Shown: positions 61,839 to 64,000 of the stretch, piece by piece
How the letters are laid out: each line of letters starts with the position of its first letter
Numbering within the stretch: the first letter of the stretch is position 1
Origin: Lachnospiraceae bacterium
GTDB taxonomy: Bacteria; Bacillota; Clostridia; Lachnospirales; Lachnospiraceae
Direction: 5' to 3'
NCBI GenBank assembly: GCA_017399685.1
Contig: JAFQBM010000041.1
Location: 37,317 to 101,316 of the forward strand
DNA: 64,000 bases
Position numbers and translations under genes: made by a program
The notes under the pieces: model-generated
Told to the model about the DNA's origin: nothing
Databases searched by the model: none
The model's input: the letters and a program-made list of their open reading frames with translations, nothing else

Positions 61839-62256
61839 ATTTCTTTACGTATCCTTCCTTACTCTCCCTACACCTCAAGTGAGAATTCAAATTTTCGTTC
61901 TCCATTATACCTTACAATAAGCCTGCATGCCACTCATATTTCCCCCACTTTTTATATCCGGCAAACTGCTGGCATATAACTATTTGCCGTTAAAATCAAT
62001 AGTACAAGTTCCCTTACCTAGCTATCACCTTGCACCCAAAATTTTCGTATTAGATATATTAATAATTCCTTCTGATTCTCCGTCAATTAGTTCGTTACTT
62101 TTAATGACTTCATGTTCTAACAGTAGTCGTGTAACCTTCCTCATCCAGCTTAATTTTCAGTATTATTTAATATCTAAACACATCTCTTGAATTTTCATAA
62201 AATACATCTATCATGTCCGTTTTAACTATGTTATAGAAGTGCGCCCTTTATTGAAC
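61839..62256. other. Intergenic region with a possible decayed frame
   Basis: Minus-strand frames near 62020-62160 (EHEVIKSNELIDGESEGIIN, then ISNTKILGAR; and in another frame KLDEEGYTTTVRT) look like pieces of one lost gene broken by frameshifts. No family recognised. Otherwise nothing supported. Confidence 0.25.
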
Positions 62257-62640
62257 AATGCACCATTTAAGCCAACTACTTTTTCTTGATGGTCCACATT
62301 TCTTTTTGAACCTCTTCATTATTCCGTATGATGTTATCCAGCCGCTCCCAGTGAGACGTATATCCTCTGCTTCATTCATTTTCTGTCCCAGATTCATTTT
62401 CAGTAAACTGTGTCTGCTTCTCTTCCTCCACAACTACCAATTCCTTTAAGTCCTGAAATTCCTATTTTTCTTTCTTCCTTGAAAGCAAAGCTTTTTCTAT
62501 CATAAATCCCAAAAAAAGCATCACCATCCGGAAATGAGCTGACTTCGCAGAAAAATCCGTGGAGATATTCTTCCAATCTTGATTTAAAACTCTTCGTTCC
62601 TGTTCTGTACATAATCTTTTTATAATTTTTCATCTTTCTT
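62257..62640 (-). pseudogene. Collapsed second copy of the NUDIX-sortase-membrane protein locus
   Basis: Three adjacent blocks match, at DNA level and in the same order, parts of the locus at 48.6-51.2 kb: 62540-62640 resembles the start of the membrane protein gene (51062-51165), 62388-62510 the start of the sortase gene (49745-49875), and 62285-62390 the middle of the NUDIX gene (48651-48740, only a few differences over about 90 bp). The frames are broken. A duplication that later lost most of its length explains this. Confidence 0.75.
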
Positions 62641-63402
62641 CTACACTTCTGCCTCAACCCACTTTTTAATGTGTTCAAACTGAATCACTAATTCTCCATT
62701 ATAAATTCCCATCGGCACTGGCTGATCCAATCCGTAAATCACAGGATAAGCATCGCTTTCAAAAAAATATACGATAAGTTTCTGCTGATATGGGTCTAAA
62801 ATCCAGTATTCCCGTACGCCGGCTTCCATGTATTTCACCAGTTTCTTCGTATAATCCTTTCGCTTCGTAGAAGGGGAAATAATCTCCACCACGAAATCCG
62901 GTGCCCCATATACCCCCCATTTCTTTATTTTATCGTTATGACATAAAATTCCCACATCCGGCTGAACCATAGTCTTCTCGTCGCAATCCAACTGAACATC
63001 CACCGGAGCAACAAAAGGCTGACAATCGCCTCCTCTATCCAGGATAAAATTAGCAATCTGCCTGTGTATCTCACCGCCAATCCGCTGATGTAAGAACGTA
63101 GGAGAAGCCATATCATAAAATACTCCATCGATTAACTCTACCCTCTGGTCATCCGGTAACGCCCGGTAATCATCCACCGTGTAACTGCCCTGGGTATGAG
63201 CCTGATAACCTGCTTCTTCCTGTACCATGGATACATCTGCAAATAGCTTTTCCAAAGCCTGCAATGTATCATAACGTGGACTTTCCGTTTCTCCGGAAAA
63301 AATCTTCTGAATCGTTCCTAATGGTACACCGGATAGTTCCGCCATCTGGGCATATGTATAACCCTTTTCCTGCTTTTTCTTCTTCATTTCCTGAATCGTC
63401 AT
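62641..63402 (-). CDS. HTH-Uma2 family (DUF820) endonuclease-like protein
   Basis: 253 residues. An XRE-type helix-turn-helix occupies residues 1-60 (TYAQMAELSGVPLGTIQKIF). The Uma2 domain follows with the PD-(D/E)xK-like pattern: MVQPDVGILC, APDFVVEIISPSTKRKDYTK and KLVKYMEAGVREYWILDP. The family resembles restriction-type nucleases, but activity is rarely shown. ATG follows GGGAGGAG. A 15-bp palindrome lies just upstream and could be an autoregulatory operator for the N-terminal domain. Confidence 0.88.
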   Translation of the reverse strand: MTIQEMKKKKQEKGYTYAQMAELSGVPLGTIQKIFSGETESPRYDTLQALEKLFADVSMVQEEAGYQAHTQGSYTVDDYRALPDDQRVELIDGVFYDMASPTFLHQRIGGEIHRQIANFILDRGGDCQPFVAPVDVQLDCDEKTMVQPDVGILCHNDKIKKWGVYGAPDFVVEIISPSTKRKDYTKKLVKYMEAGVREYWILDPYQQKLIVYFFESDAYPVIYGLDQPVPMGIYNGELVIQFEHIKKWVEAEV

Positions 63403-63433
63403 ATGGCTCTCCTCCCTCTTTATAAGAAATTAA

Positions 63434-63468
63434 ATATAGCATTATAGTTTCTTACTATAATGCTATAT
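63434..63468. promoter_or_regulatory. Palindromic operator-like site upstream of the HTH-Uma2 gene
   Basis: Perfect 15-bp arms ATATAGCATTATAGT and ACTATAATGCTATAT around TTCTT, 32 bp before the start codon; the arms contain TATAAT-like boxes. 63469-63688 shows nothing else. Confidence 0.6.
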
Positions 63469-63688
63469 GAGAAATTTCCATTTGTCAACCGAATTATATT
63501 ATGTTTTCAACCGTTTGTCATATGTGTTTCCATTTTTAAACCGTAATTTTACCATTAGCATATTCTTTTATCAGAACTTTCACTGCTCCTATTATCTACT
63601 ACTGTTTTCCTGTCCCTATTAAAATCACATCAGACATAATATTTCTCCCCTATTGTCTGTCCCTATTCGGATAAAACAATTACTGTCC

Positions 63689-63874
63689 TTATCTATCGAA
63701 ATAATGGTCGATGCATTGAAGCATCTCAGGATAGTTCACTCTGTAACTCTGGTAAATTCCCTCCAGCATAACAGGGATACGATGTTCTACAGGAATATCA
63801 TTATAGATAGCCTTAAAATAATTCCATGCTTTATCTACATGACTTTCAAAGCAACAGGTAACACAGATATTCAA
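63689..63874 (-). CDS. Short unrecognised reading frame, possible fragment
   Basis: 61 codons from a TTG without a ribosome-binding site: NICVTCCFESHVDKAWNYFK, then EHRIPVMLEGIYQSYRVNYP. The composition looks protein-like, yet it has no start signal and abuts the istB remnant, so it is probably part of a broken gene. Identity unknown. Confidence 0.3.
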   Translation of the reverse strand: MNICVTCCFESHVDKAWNYFKAIYNDIPVEHRIPVMLEGIYQSYRVNYPEMLQCIDHYFDR

Positions 63875-63891
63875 CCTATTATATCAATTGT

Positions 63892-64000
63892 CACAACCTT
63901 ATAACACAGCTGAATAAGGCACATTACGAAAACAGACTTCAGGAAAGATTGAAAAATTATGCAAAGTATAAAGTATTGATTATTGATGAAATAGGATACC
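63892..64000 (+). mobile_element. istB: IS21-family istB helper ATPase, 5'-truncated, runs off the right edge
   Basis: The plus-strand frame reads HNLITQLNKAHYENRLQERL, KNYAKYK, then VLIIDEIGY at the edge. VLIIDEIGY is the Walker B region of IstB, and the preceding LITQLN helix agrees. The N-terminal half with Walker A is not found upstream, so this copy appears truncated. Confidence 0.65.

Noticed and set aside
61927..62190. 87-codon plus-strand frame
   Set aside because: No ribosome-binding site and low-complexity composition; the minus strand of the same region looks more like a decayed gene.
63653..63904. 83-codon plus-strand frame
   Set aside because: Overlaps the opposite fragment and the istB remnant in another frame; no start signal.
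1..64000. tRNA, rRNA, CRISPR arrays, riboswitch classes or prophage genes
   Set aside because: I looked for clover-leaf ends, regular spaced repeats and known riboswitch cores on both strands and saw none I could support; a covariance-model search would be decisive.

Overview
The window looks like a chromosomal segment of a low-GC, Gram-positive, motile gut anaerobe, most likely a member of the Lachnospiraceae (Clostridia). This rests on type III glutamine synthetase next to glutamate synthase, consensus Shine-Dalgarno sites, class B sortase, AgrB/AgrD-type signalling, VanRS-like and Bce-like two-component systems, and chemoreceptors. Species cannot be fixed from the sequence. No tRNA, rRNA, CRISPR array or intact transposon was seen. 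Only an IS21 istB remnant reaches the right edge.

Layout. 1-4.8 kb: divergent glutamate synthase and GSIII genes, each behind a leader with a terminator-like hairpin. 4.9-9.6 kb: an ABC-F ribosomal protection protein behind an attenuator leader, then a secreted protein and ABC transporter operon. 10-16.3 kb: UPF0178 protein, a Y-family polymerase with an SOS box, a DUF368 (PopT) protein, and a Na/Pi cotransporter with a 44-residue partner. 16.6-21.3 kb: a chemoreceptor divergent from a GHKL kinase with a homologous six-helix membrane domain, a LytTR regulator, and an orphan OmpR regulator. 21.5-26.2 kb: an agr-like quorum-sensing island (agrD, agrB, LytTR regulator, AgrC-like kinase, two paralogous XRE regulators). 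26.3-37.2 kb: an acyl/aminoacyl-transferase fusion, an HscC-type Hsp70, a 1185-residue J-like/TPR protein, a TPR-DUF4037-DUF4125 protein and an aromatic acid exporter-like protein. 37.5-43.9 kb: coiled-coil protein, sensor with degenerate GGDEF domain, C39-like peptidase and VanRS-like pair. 44-51.2 kb: large surface protein (deacetylase-like, beta-helix, 13-residue repeats), NUDIX protein, sortase B, membrane protein. 51.4-56 kb: chemoreceptor-PilZ fusion and GH36 alpha-galactosidase. 56.7-61.8 kb: Bce-like response regulator, kinase and ABC transporter. 62.2-64 kb: gene relics, an HTH-Uma2 protein and the istB fragment.

The strongest finding is in the agr-like island. The promoters of agrDB and of the regulator-kinase pair carry the same operator architecture: ACCA-type direct repeats exactly 21 bp apart, the proximal one reading ACCATTCGTGCA, ending 6 bp before the -35 box, with 17-bp spacers. 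This predicts a positive feedback loop. The AgrD peptide has serine where the family usually has cysteine, which predicts a lactone rather than a thiolactone signal.

A second theme is gene decay. Short but recognisable fossils occur between intact genes: a collapsed paralogous copy of the NUDIX-sortase-membrane protein locus, a NADAR gene reduced to its two ends, a YyaL-like C-terminus, a receiver-domain scrap and a DUF3592-like tail. Several families of short intergenic repeats are dispersed through the window.
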